Shown piece after piece: positions 49,001 to 59,300 of a stretch of DNA of 64,000 nucleotides (its first letter is position 1; each line of letters opens with the position of its first letter). The DNA comes from Prinia subflava. Lineage: Eukaryota; Chordata; Aves; Passeriformes; Cisticolidae. A program made the translations under genes and the position numbers. The stretch covers positions 9,180,032-9,244,031 of the forward strand of contig NC_086256.1 of the NCBI RefSeq assembly GCF_021018805.1, in the 5' to 3' direction. The notes beneath the pieces are model-generated. The model was not told the origin of the DNA. It searched no databases and saw only the letters and a program-made list of their open reading frames with translations.

Positions 49001-52000
49001 CAAAGCAGGGAAGCAGAAAGGCAGAAGCTGGACAGCCAGAAGACTGTACTAGAGCAGCAATAAGCCTTCAGCAAATTAAGTTTAGATTTTCCAACTAATT
49101 TCTCACTAGCAATGACCATCAGAAAGACTCAAATGAAGAGTTTCCTTCCTCCACCAGAAGTAAAGGTACTACTTTATGTGTTCCGCTGTTCTTGTTTTTT
49201 CACCACCATTTCAAAATAAAACACAGCTATAACCAGAGGCAATTTGTGCTTCAAGCTATGTGAAGGTTAGTGCAATACACCCAGATGCATGCAAGTGAAC
49301 ATCCATTCAGTATTCTCCACCAGCCTAGCCACTACTTACACATTTCACAGGGCTGTCAGTTTGCTTTCAAGTAAGACTTGCTTTGCAGTTAGTTAAGCGT
49401 TAGTCTAGAGAAACTGAGACTATTTACTGTTCCTTGAAACTTTACTTGTATGTAAAGTCCTTCAAAAGCCCCTTTACTATGCCTTTTCCTTATTCTAAGG
49501 CAAACAGAAAATTCTGAATGGAACACTTTTTACTCATTGTTAGCCAAATCCATCAAGTCATCCACCCACAAGTACTTTTCTCCTCTCAGTGTTACCTTCT
49601 CCCTCTTCCATCAGGTCATCTTTCTCTTCTTTTTCTACCTTAGCACCTTCACCCTCTTCCATCAGGTCATCATCTTTCTTTTCCTCTTTCTCTACCTTAG
49701 CAGCAACTTCAGCCTTTTCTTTCATGTCACTAGGTGGCTCTTTGCCCTCTGTGGGCACAGGTTCCTTTGAGGACTCTGTCTCTTTAGATTCACCTGGTTT
49801 CTCTTCTGTAACTGTCTCTATTGGCTCTTGTTTCTCTTCTGCCTTCTTCTGTTCAGTTGCCTCTGCATCTCCTTCTGCAGCTTCTTTCTGTTCCACAGCA
49901 GCTGCTGCTTGTGCTTCTGCCTTCTCTTCCACAGCTGTCTCTGCCTGTCCTTCTCCAGCCTCTCCCTTCTCCACAGCTGGCTCTTTTTCTGTTGCTTCTG
50001 CTGCCTGTTCTCCCATCTCTCCCTTCTCTTCCACAGCCACTTCTCCTGCTTCAGCCTCTTCCCCAGCTGCCTTTGCCTCCTGGTCTGACACTTCTGTCGT
50101 TCTCTCCTTCTCCTCAGTTGCCTTCTCCACCTTGTCCTCAAGCACAGTCTTCTGCTCTTTTTCTACCTCCTTCTCTTCCACAGCTGCCTCCTCTGTCACA
50201 GGCACCTGGTTCTTCTGCTCTTCTGAAGTTTCTTCTTTTCCCACAGAAATCTCAGTCTTCTCTTCAGCCTCTCCAGCCTTGGCATCCTCATCAGCAGCAG
50301 CTTCTTTGGGTTTTTCTTCTGTAATCTCTTTCATTTCAACATCCTCTTCTTTGATTTCCTTCTCAGATAGTACTGTAGACTCTTCCGTGGACTTTTTGGC
50401 CTCTTCCTTTTCCCCCATGGCGTTATAAACCTGTTCTCTCAACTCCTCCCTTGCTTCTTCTACATGATTGAGGAAGCATAAACATTTCTTCGAGTTTAGT
50501 GATAAAGACATTAACGGGCACTGACAACACCACCCTCAAGACCCTCCAGTGTGTTGGCTTGTTACGAAGTTGGATGGCATTCCCAAAAGCTTCATTTTCC
50601 AAGTACAAGGAATTAGGAGACAACCAACATAGCCCCTCAATCTAAGCAAGTCCCTTCCCCTTCCCCAGACTGCAGCATTGCAAGCGGCCGCTCAAGCAGT
50701 GTGCGGTTGTGCAGCGATTTTAGTCACAGCTAAGCAAGAGGTGCCAGTGCTTAAACAGTCTGGATGGACAGGAATTCCTGTATCCTCTCCAGCTGCGGGC
50801 AGTATAAAATAGCCACTGTTCTTGGGACTTTGTACAGAGACTCTGACCTCTGGGACTACACACACTGTACTGCCACAAGGTTACAAAGCAGTTGGGGTCA
50901 GCGGTGAAGCTCAGGAAAGCAAGTCTGAACGCAGTGTTTCAGGACACAGACACCTGGTGACCCTCTACACATGCTTTCCGTGACCAGCTCCTTGCAGATG
51001 TTCTCCAGGTTTTGCTCATCTTTAAGCAAGACTAAAAAAAGCCGAACAGAAACAGAGTCCATTCATACTGCCAAGAGTTTCAACAGAATGATTCAGGCTA
51101 CCCAAGATACCAATGGACTAAATTTGGATCATTTCAACAACAAAACACAGTCTGGTGCCTCCAGGGCAGGGCAGGCAGCTTTACATACCATCAGCAGCGG
51201 GCAATGCAGAGTCATCTTCTACTTTTTCTCCTTCCTCTTCCACCTGCACCCCTTCTAAGGCATTTCCCAGCACACCATTTTCCATTCTAAAGGGAACAGG
51301 AGTTTGTTATCCCTTGGATTTTTTAATACCATCATTTGAATTGCACAAGCTGCAACATCACAGCCCATCCCACCCAGGGAATCCTATCCACAAAGGAGTG
51401 AAATCCTGTTACACCAGACACTCTTCACTAAATGACAAACTGTCACCGTACCTTGCCAACTCCAGGAGAGATTTTCCATAATAAAAAAAAGCTTCTGCAC
51501 ACTCATCCGCTGTCTCACCGTACTTTTTACCCCTGCAAAAATAATAATTATTTGCCAGTGCCTACTTTAGATTGGGATATGTAAACTTACGTATTAAATA
51601 TTCCTAGACAAACGGATCACTTTCTTGGCTCATTTCCCATTGCTTAAACAAATATAAAATGCTTCTAAGTTAGATATGGCTCTCAAACACCCAACTGAGG
51701 AAATTAATCTGTAACCCAAAAAGTACCATTCACAGAGACCGATCAAGACCAGCGAACAAGTTACTAGAGAAGACAGCTGCACACCAAACTATCAAATGCC
51801 TTTCCCTCCTTAGGGAACTCTGCTGGTAATGCCTATCACAAAAGCCACCTAAACTGCACACCAACAGCACTGTCCAACTCTTGGGTGACTTTAAATAGTT
51901 TGAACCTTCCTCAGTTGCACTGAGGTTTATAAATTATAAACATGTTAGGTAAAAATCTTAATCTTTCTTGCATAATCCATATCAGAACTGCCAAACTGAA

Positions 52001-53802
52001 GCCCCAGCCCAGCAAAAACACAGAACATTCTACTACTCACAGTAAGCTTGCAGCTTCCTGGAATGCGTTCACAGCAGCTGGAATATTTCCCATTACCAAG
52101 TGCTTCTGTCCCAAACCCAACAGTTTCTTTGATTCTGCATCCACATCCATACTGGAGGAAGGGGAAATAAATCAAATAAAAAATTCTGTAAGTTTTCACA
52201 GTAATTTCAGCTTTCAAAACCTAGTCTGCTTTATGGAATAGTGAGTTGCAGTATGTTACAGTGGTTGGAACTACCAGGGTAGGTGGGATTTCTTTGGTTT
52301 TGTTTGTGTAAATCTGAAACAACTGATAGGTCCAATAAACAAGGGAAGACAAGCAACTTCATCCAATCACTGCAACAAGTATCAGAATCTGCTATGACAA
52401 AGGCTGCTAAAAAATATACTTTGGGAGTTGCACATCAAAACACCACGGAGCAACAGTGTTTCAGACTCCAATGCTAAATCAAGAAAAAGAAGAACTAACT
52501 CAAGTTTAAACTTTTGATAGCTACAGCATGGTGCATCTGAGACGAATGACAGATGCAAGTATCAGTTTCATTTCAGTGCATGTTGCACAGCTTCATTTGC
52601 AGAAGGTCCAGCCCAGCCTCTCAGACTGGGACAACAGGAGCTGCCCAGAGAGGAATACCATGTATCACATGCCAGCTGCATATCTGTGCCTCTCCAGCAC
52701 TAATTACAAACCCCAAAACTTCCAGGAACAGCTGGTATTTTTGTATGTATCAGTCCCTGAAAGGGCCTTACTGCACTAGATTTGTGCAAGCCACTGGTGA
52801 GCACAAGTTTTCAGTTTTCATGCATGGGAGTTAAACTCCAAGTCTAAGAATCGATCTGAAGGGTGACCTTTGCATTTCACTCAGCAACTCCGGGATTTTG
52901 TATCATTTGATAACTGACAGTTCCAACTCCCATCTCACCTGTCTGTCTTGTCTGTAGATGTGGAAGGAGCTGCCAGTTCCTCTTCCATCCTGCAAACACA
53001 AAATCGACGTTTTTTTAAATTCACGTTTAGAACCGGCCAGCCACTTCACGGCACAAGCTGAGCTCTCTGGGATGCGAAACCAGCAGCAGGCGTTTGGACT
53101 AGAGGTGCCCATCCAGCCCGAGCGGGCTCAGGCTCCACAGCTGGGTGTTTATTGTCCAAAGGGAGGCTGTGAGGGGCTCTGTGAGGGCACTGTCAGGCCC
53201 TGCCCGGCCGGTCCCCCACAGACAATGGGGCCTTTCCCGCCTTCCGCCGGCCCCGCCCCCCGCCCTTGGCGCCAAACCCCGGCGGCGGCTCCTCACGGGC
53301 CGCCGGTCACGTGACGCCCGCCCCTCCCGCAGCCCGCCCCGCGGCGTCGGCTGCCCCCAATAAAGATGGCGGCGGCCGCGCAGCGGTCACGTGGTCGCTC
53401 CGCGCGAGCCGCGCGGGCCCAGCTGGCGCCGGAGGAGCGGGGCGGCGGCACGTACCACCGCCGGCGGGGGGGGGGGGACGGCGGAGGCAGGTACCACAGA
53501 CGGCGAGGGGGGGACGGGGAAGCCAGGTCCCACCGCGGGCGAGGAGGAAAGGGGGGAGGAGGGGGTGCAGCTTCGCCAGCCCAACCAGCACCCCCAGCAC
53601 TCTCCCTAAGGAAATCCGCCCCTCTTAACCCCCATCCCCTTCGGTACCCTGCGGCCCCGAAGGCGCCCCCCCCCCTTCCCTGCTGCCCCCCGTCCCCGAC
53701 ACGCACACACCGTAACCGGGGCCAGCCCGCGCGGCCCTACCTAGTCTGGGAGGCCGGCGCGGGCTCAACGCAGGGGGGAGCGGCGATGGCCGAGGATTGC
53801 AT
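43050..53802 (-). CDS. NASP: Nuclear autoantigenic sperm protein, histone chaperone
   Basis: Coding join, minus strand: 53802-53741, 52989-52939, 52151-52041, 51532-51452, 51286-51189, 50459-49596, 47807-47725, 47057-46981, 46852-46779, 45823-45635, 45424-45258, 44856-44803, 44709-44638, 43724-43593, 43103-43050. All are GT-AG and phase-consistent: 2169 nt, 722 residues (human 788). NASP is an SHNi-TPR chaperone that binds H3-H4 (and H1) and keeps a soluble histone reserve. TPR1 spans exons 3-5 ([40 protein letters not shown]). TPR2 is interrupted by the acidic exon 6 and resumes in exons 8-9 ([33 protein letters not shown]). TPR3 is exon 10 and the TPR4/capping helix exon 11 ([19 protein letters not shown]). 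Exons 13-14 join at LVRKK/RKPEEE, a nuclear localisation signal. The last exon ends GAAVESTV, matching human GATVESTAC. The start is ATG 53802 ([10 protein letters not shown]...), in the TATA-containing CpG island; exon 2 has an in-frame ATG (52988) that could serve a downstream promoter. Confidence 0.94.
45635..45823 (-). CDS. NASP: NASP exon 10 (TPR3 motif)
   Basis: The exon encodes [20 protein letters not shown] followed by a helix containing [20 protein letters not shown] and [20 protein letters not shown]: a full TPR unit plus the first helix of the next. Its third codon positions are almost all G or C, unlike the AT-rich neighbouring NASP exons. Confidence 0.95.
47858..49595 (-). other. 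NASP: NASP intron between exons 6 and 7
   Basis: The 1.8-kb intron (49595-47808) has no recognised exon or repeat. Open frames near 48447-48893 show no domain. Confidence 0.6.
49596..50459 (-). CDS. NASP: NASP exon 6, acidic tNASP-type cassette
   Basis: A single 864-nt exon encodes 288 codons made almost entirely of Glu, Lys, Ala, Val and Thr, starting [20 protein letters not shown] and ending MEEGEG. It enters and leaves in phase 1, so skipping keeps the frame and yields a 434-residue protein, comparable with human sNASP (449). The exon corresponds to the large acidic insert of the testis/embryonic isoform inside TPR2, which contributes to histone binding. Near its 3' end [16 protein letters not shown] is duplicated in tandem. 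Both the plus-strand reading of this exon and other frames are open because GAA/GAG reads as TTC/CTC. Confidence 0.92.
49601..49701. repeat. Imperfect tandem duplication in NASP exon 6
   Basis: The units 49601-49650 and 49652-49701 share 'ccctcttccatcaggtcatc' and 'tctaccttagca' and differ by small in-frame changes. In protein both encode KVEKEEK(K)(D)DDLMEEGEG. Confidence 0.8.
53266..53276. promoter_or_regulatory. E2F palindromic site
   Basis: TTGGCGCCAAA contains the perfect E2F palindrome TTGGCGCCAA. A second E2F-like TTTCCCGC lies at 53233-53240. Both are in NASP intron 1; NASP is induced in S phase in mammals. Confidence 0.6.
53306..53315. promoter_or_regulatory. Palindromic E-box GTCACGTGAC
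   Basis: A perfect 10-bp palindrome matching USF/TFEB (CLEAR-type) sites. A second TCACGTG lies at 53387-53393. Confidence 0.55.
53363..53373 (+). promoter_or_regulatory. YY1-type element AAGATGGCGGC
   Basis: Exact match to the extended YY1 consensus, which usually lies just inside transcription start sites. It sits in NASP intron 1 in plus orientation. Confidence 0.5.
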
Positions 53803-53862
53803 AGAAGCTGCTGGAGAGAGGGGCGGCGACGGCAGAGTGCAGCCCCCTGCCCCTCCGGCTGG

Positions 53863-53869
53863 CTATATA
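53863..53869 (-). promoter_or_regulatory. NASP: TATA box of NASP
   Basis: On the minus strand TATATAG in the context GGGGTATATAGCC lies 61 bp upstream of the NASP ATG. It predicts a start near 53835 and a 5'UTR of about 35 nt. Confidence 0.55.
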
Positions 53870-53921
53870 CCCCCCAGGACACGCCCCGGCCCGCCTGGCG
53901 GCGCGCGCGCGCCGCGGGGGG

Positions 53922-53940
53922 ACTACCGCTCCCAGCACGC
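53922..53940 (+). promoter_or_regulatory. ZNF143/STAF-type element
   Basis: ACTACCGCTCCCAGCACGC keeps ACTAC, TCCCAG and the downstream GC of the consensus. It is 120 bp upstream of the NASP ATG. Confidence 0.6.
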
Positions 53941-53986
53941 TGCGCGCCCACCCCGCCGCGGGACGCCGGGGGCGCCGCCGCGCAGG

Positions 53987-54005
53987 GCGCGCTGGGAAGT
54001 GTAGT
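53987..54005 (-). promoter_or_regulatory. ZNF143/STAF-type element
   Basis: The minus strand reads ACTACACTTCCCAGCGCGC, a near-perfect match to ACTACAnnTCCCAGnAnGC. It is the strongest of the three in this promoter. Confidence 0.7.
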
Positions 54006-54033
54006 GCCAGTGAGGGAGGCGGGGTCCCGCGGG

Positions 54034-54052
54034 GCTTGCCGGGAGGTGTAGT
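54034..54052 (-). promoter_or_regulatory. ZNF143/STAF-type element
   Basis: The minus strand reads ACTACACCTCCCGGCAAGC, with one change (A to G) in the CCCAG core. It lies 47 bp from the preceding element in the same orientation. Confidence 0.55.
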
Positions 54053-54160
54053 CCCGCTCCCTCACAGTCCGGCTGTGGGAGCCCCTCAGCCCCAGCCTGG
54101 GGCCCGGGAGGCTCTGGCACCGCGGCCCGGGCTCTGCAGCCGCCCTCGGCTTCTCCAGGC

Positions 54161-55865
54161 GAGGAAACCCCGGGATTCGGCCCAGCTCACGCAGATGCTC
54201 GGCTCACCCCTGGCACATGAACACACAAGAAGGCAGGGCTGACATGGCCGCTGCCCTGTCACAGCACAGCCCACCACCAAGACCTCCAGGCTCTGCTATT
54301 TCAAGGTAAAAGTTCTCCAACTTCAACCCCGCTGTGTCGCTCCCTGCAGGAACAGAGCTGGGAAGTGTGGGGTTGGTTCACAGAGCTACAACATCTAATG
54401 TGTTTTTCTTGGGAATTCTCCCAGCCCACTTAGGTACTCTTGCTCAGAAAAATAACTAGAGAAAGTTAATTGGGGCCTTGAGATAAGAAGGGGGGAAAAA
54501 GCCTCAAAGTCATACAATGAGTATAGAATTTATTTAAACAAGCAAACACGCAAGTGAAACAAGCAAGAAAACACTGTCGGCAGGATGACTGCAGTCTCCA
54601 GAGTGCCTTCAAAGTACAATTGCTTGCCTAATGATTGCAACAAGAACTCTATTCAAAGTCACTGTGTTTGATTAGAACAATTAAAGAAACCAACAGGAAT
54701 TTAATTTTCCTTAGGAGAAAATGTCCAGTCTAGTAAAGAATCCTAAATGAGATGCAAAGGCTTCCTCCACTGAGGCAAATTCATCAAGAATTAGGAAACA
54801 TTTTACAAAGGAACAGAAGTTCCTGAAATTTTGCCTGCGGTTTACAAGGAGTGATAAATGGGTGTCACTTTTTTTTTTTTTTTTTTTGCAGTTCAGCTGC
54901 ACAGTGTGAGGCACAGGGCAGGAATTACCTGAGAAGGTTTTACACTCAAAATGAATACACATATCTGCTGTAGGCCTATTGCAAATGAGGTTATCCAAAT
55001 TAAAGTGTCTAATTCTTTAACTTTTGAACTGTTTGATATACAAGACTATTTTTCTAAATGCTTGTTACTACCATAGGAAAAAGTTAACCTTATTTAACAG
55101 GTAGAAAGGACCAAAATAAAGTATTGATGTTTCTAAGGCCATAGAAAGTGTCACCACCAGAGCACAGGTAGGTACTAACACCTCTGAGCCCTTTGTGCTC
55201 AGATGACCAGCCAATTCATCAGGAGACTGAAACAAAAGAAAACAGTGCTTACAGCTGGAGTTCCAGCCCAAGGGTGCATCAGCACTCAGCAAATTAGTCC
55301 CTGCTAGGGGAACACAGAGACACGGCAAGTAGGAAAACAGGCACAAAAGGCAAATGACTCAGCCCGAGTTACCAGTAGGTCAGTGGAGACAGGAGCAGCT
55401 CTCCTAAGCATCAACCAAAGACATTTCTTGACAGCAGCCAAAAATGCTACATTAAAACATTGGGAGCTCTGAAAGGTCTTTGGTCTTACTGTGCATTAAT
55501 TTTGTGACCTTCCAGAACTCAAAATGGACATTTTGGTAAAAAAACACTGGACAGCTTCACAGGAAAAGCAGGATGTTTTTCTGCAAGACTGCAAGAAAAG
55601 TTCTTGTGGCTTTTGTGATAGGATCAGAGCTGCTGTCAGAGCTGAAACCCAGCACTGTGACAAGCAAGAGAGGATTGCCCTGAAGGCCTGCTCCAGGGTC
55701 TGCTTTTATTCTGCTCAAATCTACAGGCAAATTAAAAGAAAGAGAGAAAATTGAGAATTCTAGGTCCCAAAAGTACTATGAAGTGGATAAAAGCACTGGG
55801 CATGGCTGATTACTTGGGTTTTAATGAACGGCTTATGGGCATAGTGCAACTGTAGCACATTTCAC
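54161..55865. other. NASP-AKR1A1 intergenic region
   Basis: About 1.7 kb without a recognisable gene. It holds a 19-T homopolymer (54869-54887) and a minus-strand AATAAA near 54531. Some of it may be a long AKR1A1 3'UTR. Small open frames here (for example minus strand 54711-54998) look random. Confidence 0.5.
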
Positions 55866-55871
55866 TTTATT
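55866..55871 (-). terminator. AKR1A1: Candidate poly(A) signal for AKR1A1
   Basis: TTTATT on the plus strand is AATAAA on the minus strand, 468 nt past the AKR1A1 stop. A non-canonical GATAAA lies nearer, at about 56086-56091, and could be used instead. Confidence 0.4.
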
Positions 55872-56338
55872 CCCTGTGTAAAAAATTATTAGTAAAGATA
55901 TCAAAGTTGATGGCTGAGGAATTCTTTAGCCTTAAAAAACTCTCAAGCCTTCACCCTTCTTTTTTTTCCCTCATCATAGTAGTAACTGAGTTTTCAAAGC
56001 CGTTTCACAGTAGTGACCGAACTAATTACCCAAGTAATGCCCTAGTCTGGTAACAATGTGTTTGGAACTTGACTTAGACGCCAGCGCTCTTTATCTAATC
56101 TCCAGAAGATCTGATGCCTCCAGGAGCCGGTTTGCAGTCATTGTGATAAATCCACAAACTTGGCACGGAATCTAGAGGATCTCCAGACAGGAGGTCGATT
56201 AGAAGTAGTACATTGTAGGAAAACCTGCTTGGGAAGGAAGGTTTCAATTTGGACAGTGCTTTCGACAAATCGTGGCAACAATTACTTTGTGGAAGGGCAG
56301 GCACAGGAGCATTACTTTAATGCCTTATTTTCTAGTAG

Positions 56339-59300
56339 TTAATAGGGGTCATTGAAGGGGTAGTGGGGGTGTCCAGCATCTCTGGCTACCAGCTTTCCAT
56401 CCACCTGTAAAATAAATAACACAGACTCAAGTCAGAAAGATAAAATCCATTCTTACTCACAGCTTCAAGTTCTCCATGATTTAGATTTCTAAACCTCTGT
56501 ATCCAAACTTCTGGGAGTACATTTTTCAGCTCAAACAAGAGCTCTTTTCTCTACTCCAAGTCCTCTTAGCCTTTCTTGAAAGAAAAGACAGACTTCTGCA
56601 GCCTAGAGCAAGAGTCTCAAGCTGCAGAGACTTGAAGAATTAGACTAAGTTAAAAGCCTTGTGCCTTGTAGCTGTTACTGAGTAAGTGCTGTAACATGTA
56701 CACTTCAAAACACTCCATTGGAGTTGGAGCCTTTGTCCATGTTTCCATGATGGAGAATTGCTGGGCTGCCAATTTTAGAGATGGATAAGATGAAACACAT
56801 TGAGAGGCTTGTTCAGGGTCATACACTGAGGCATTAACAGTGTCATTGAACTCCTTTTAGGAACATTTCCACCGAAGACCAGCTTGTCCAGCTGTAAAAT
56901 GGGTGCACTGAAACCAATATTCACAGATAACCAGAGGCTCAGGCTGGCCCAAAACTAGACATGGCCATGCAGAAGTCTCAGTTCCTACATCCCACCTCGA
57001 AGCATTCAGACAACTTGCATTTGTTACACCAAATTGCAACACCCCAACTTCCCTGTGGCTGAGGTAGAACCTCATCTGTAACATGTGGGGAAGTCTGGGT
57101 GCAGCACTGACCCAGAGCACACACCTCCCCATGTGTCAGGCCAGCATCATCCAGCCAAAACTTAAGTTAAACAACTAATGCCTTAATAAAAGTTATATTA
57201 GAGAAATCCTTCATTTTTATACATATAAACGTGATGGTATTAAGCACTCAAAATGTTATGAGGAAATGCCCAGAGGAAATCACAGGGACTTCCAAACCAA
57301 GTATCCACTAGCAAGTGCCCCATTAGCTTTGAATACAAAAGCTGCATTTTAAAGCGACTGGAATTCCTGCACTGAGCTGTTTAAATGAAATGAGTCACCT
57401 GGGGGCACTGCAGAGCACACAAGCAAGATGGTACGGTGTAACATTTGACTAATGCTCCAATTAAAATGAAATGAAGCTGCTAGCTGAAGGCAATCCTTAA
57501 AACAGGACACAAACGGCACAATAGCTTCAGGTTTCCTCAGTCGTCTTGACAGCCAACAGCTTCCTCAAGTTCCTAGAATTCATATTCTTCCCTTTCCCCC
57601 CCAGTTCTGTCCCCCTGCATATTTGTCCACACAGAAGAGGCAAGCATTCTTGTCCAGGCCAAGACAGCAGCTGCCAGCAGCAATGCTTCACATCACTGAT
57701 TCCAGTCTACTCCAGGAATCTGAGAGAAGGGGGGATAAAATCAGCAATGAACACACCTGCAGGTCAACAGTAGCTAACTCTTAAAAAGAGCTCATGCTCT
57801 CCACATTCCTCCTCTCCTGCCTGACAGTCATTTAACTTCCACTTAAGTATATTCCAATTATGTTTCCAAAAGTTTGGATTTCAGATTGGTGCAAGGTAAC
57901 TTCCAAACCCTGTCCAGATAATGAACAGTTAAAAGTATAAAGCAACTTTAATTGTCTACGTGCAATGTAATAGCCTCCCCTCAGGCTTTAAACATACACA
58001 ATGAGGAAGAGAGTGGCACAATTTTAAGAACTTGTGACTATAGATCAATGAAATGAAGCCAAGAAGAACTGTCTCATCAGTTATGACAGCAGCCCTCATG
58101 TCACTGCCATATCACACTTTGAAATCCAGACACTAAGTCAGATTCATATTGGAGACAGGCATGAAAGGTTAGACAGGAATTTTAATTCACAGTTGATGAA
58201 AATTCTTTCCAATAAGCCCAGAAGGGATGGGCAGGAGACAAAAGGTTCCATTAGAGATCTTAGAGCTACAGAGCTGTGATTTAACTCTACTCATCTTGCT
58301 TCTTCCTGTCTTGTTATCTGACAATATGGCAATATCTTTGAAGCCCAGCTGCATCACATTCACCCTCTCTCAAGCTGCATGGGCTACCACTTTGAACTGC
58401 ATTTCATCTCCACTTTGTGAATCCCTGTGATCTGATCAGGTCTCCCAGGGAACAAAAGCACATGAATTATCCCTGGCTCATTCAAGCCAGGCTACATTTT
58501 AATGTATTTTGCAGTTTCATTATCAAAACAACTTTCTTTGAAGCACGAGTAGCAAAACATTTGAAACAAACATTTTGTCAGCAGCAGGTGTGCTTGGCAC
58601 TACCCCCTTCACACAGATCAACAGCTAAGCTGCTTGTTTGGTGTACAGACTCCTGATCCATAAACACACAGAGAATTTTGCCTTCAGGGATGTGAGGGTT
58701 TCTATTTATGCACACATCCAGTTAAAAGGGTGGCCTTGAGGCTCATGTAAGCATGACAAACAGTGAAAGCTGTAACACACATCTACCCTTGATATGAGAA
58801 CTCATTCCCCACACATCACAGCTTCTCTTTTCTAGCTTGGGCTGGTCACTGATACTCTCTCAAGCACTCAAAAATCCCACAATGATAAATCCTGGAGAAA
58901 AGCTTTCCCCAAGGAATTCCTACAGCCAGCAGCCACTACCGAAGGATAATTTACAAGCAAAGCACTGAAGAGGCCAGGCTATGCTTGACAGTTCCCAAAT
59001 TTACTGAGATTTCCTGTATCTGTACAGTGTACTGTATGGCAGAGAAGGGATAAGTCACTTCAGATTCATTATAGCACAACTACAGCAACTTGTTACAGTT
59101 GCCATATCTCGGCCAGTGATACACCAGGGAATGGCAACAGCTTTCTGTTGTAAAATCAGAAACAGGACAAGAAGAAATGAGAATATAAAGCCAGGAGATA
59201 ACAATGCATTGATTATGTTTTTCACAATGAGGGAAAACCAACAAGTTTAGTAATGTAATAAAAGAAAGCCCAAGAGGACTTCAACACTTAGAAGGCAGTG

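Larger units (their letters stand above)
53100..54160. promoter_or_regulatory. NASP: CpG island, NASP promoter and intron 1
   Basis: About 1 kb of dense CpG covers the NASP first exon, the 5' part of intron 1 and the upstream region. It contains a TATA box, three ZNF143-type elements upstream of the ATG, and in intron 1 an E2F palindrome, two CACGTG E-boxes and a YY1 site. A 212-codon plus-strand frame (ATG 53366) runs through it antisense to exon 1 but is Arg/Gly/Pro low complexity. Confidence 0.85.

Noticed and set aside
49589..50428. 279-codon plus-strand Ser/Phe/Pro frame, and other long frames here
   Set aside because: It is the antisense shadow of NASP exon 6; Glu/Lys-rich coding on one strand leaves the opposite strand free of stops.
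53366..54004. 212-codon plus-strand frame starting [10 protein letters not shown]
   Set aside because: It lies in a CpG island antisense to NASP exon 1 and has low-complexity Arg/Gly/Pro composition with no domain. Kept only as a possible divergent transcript.
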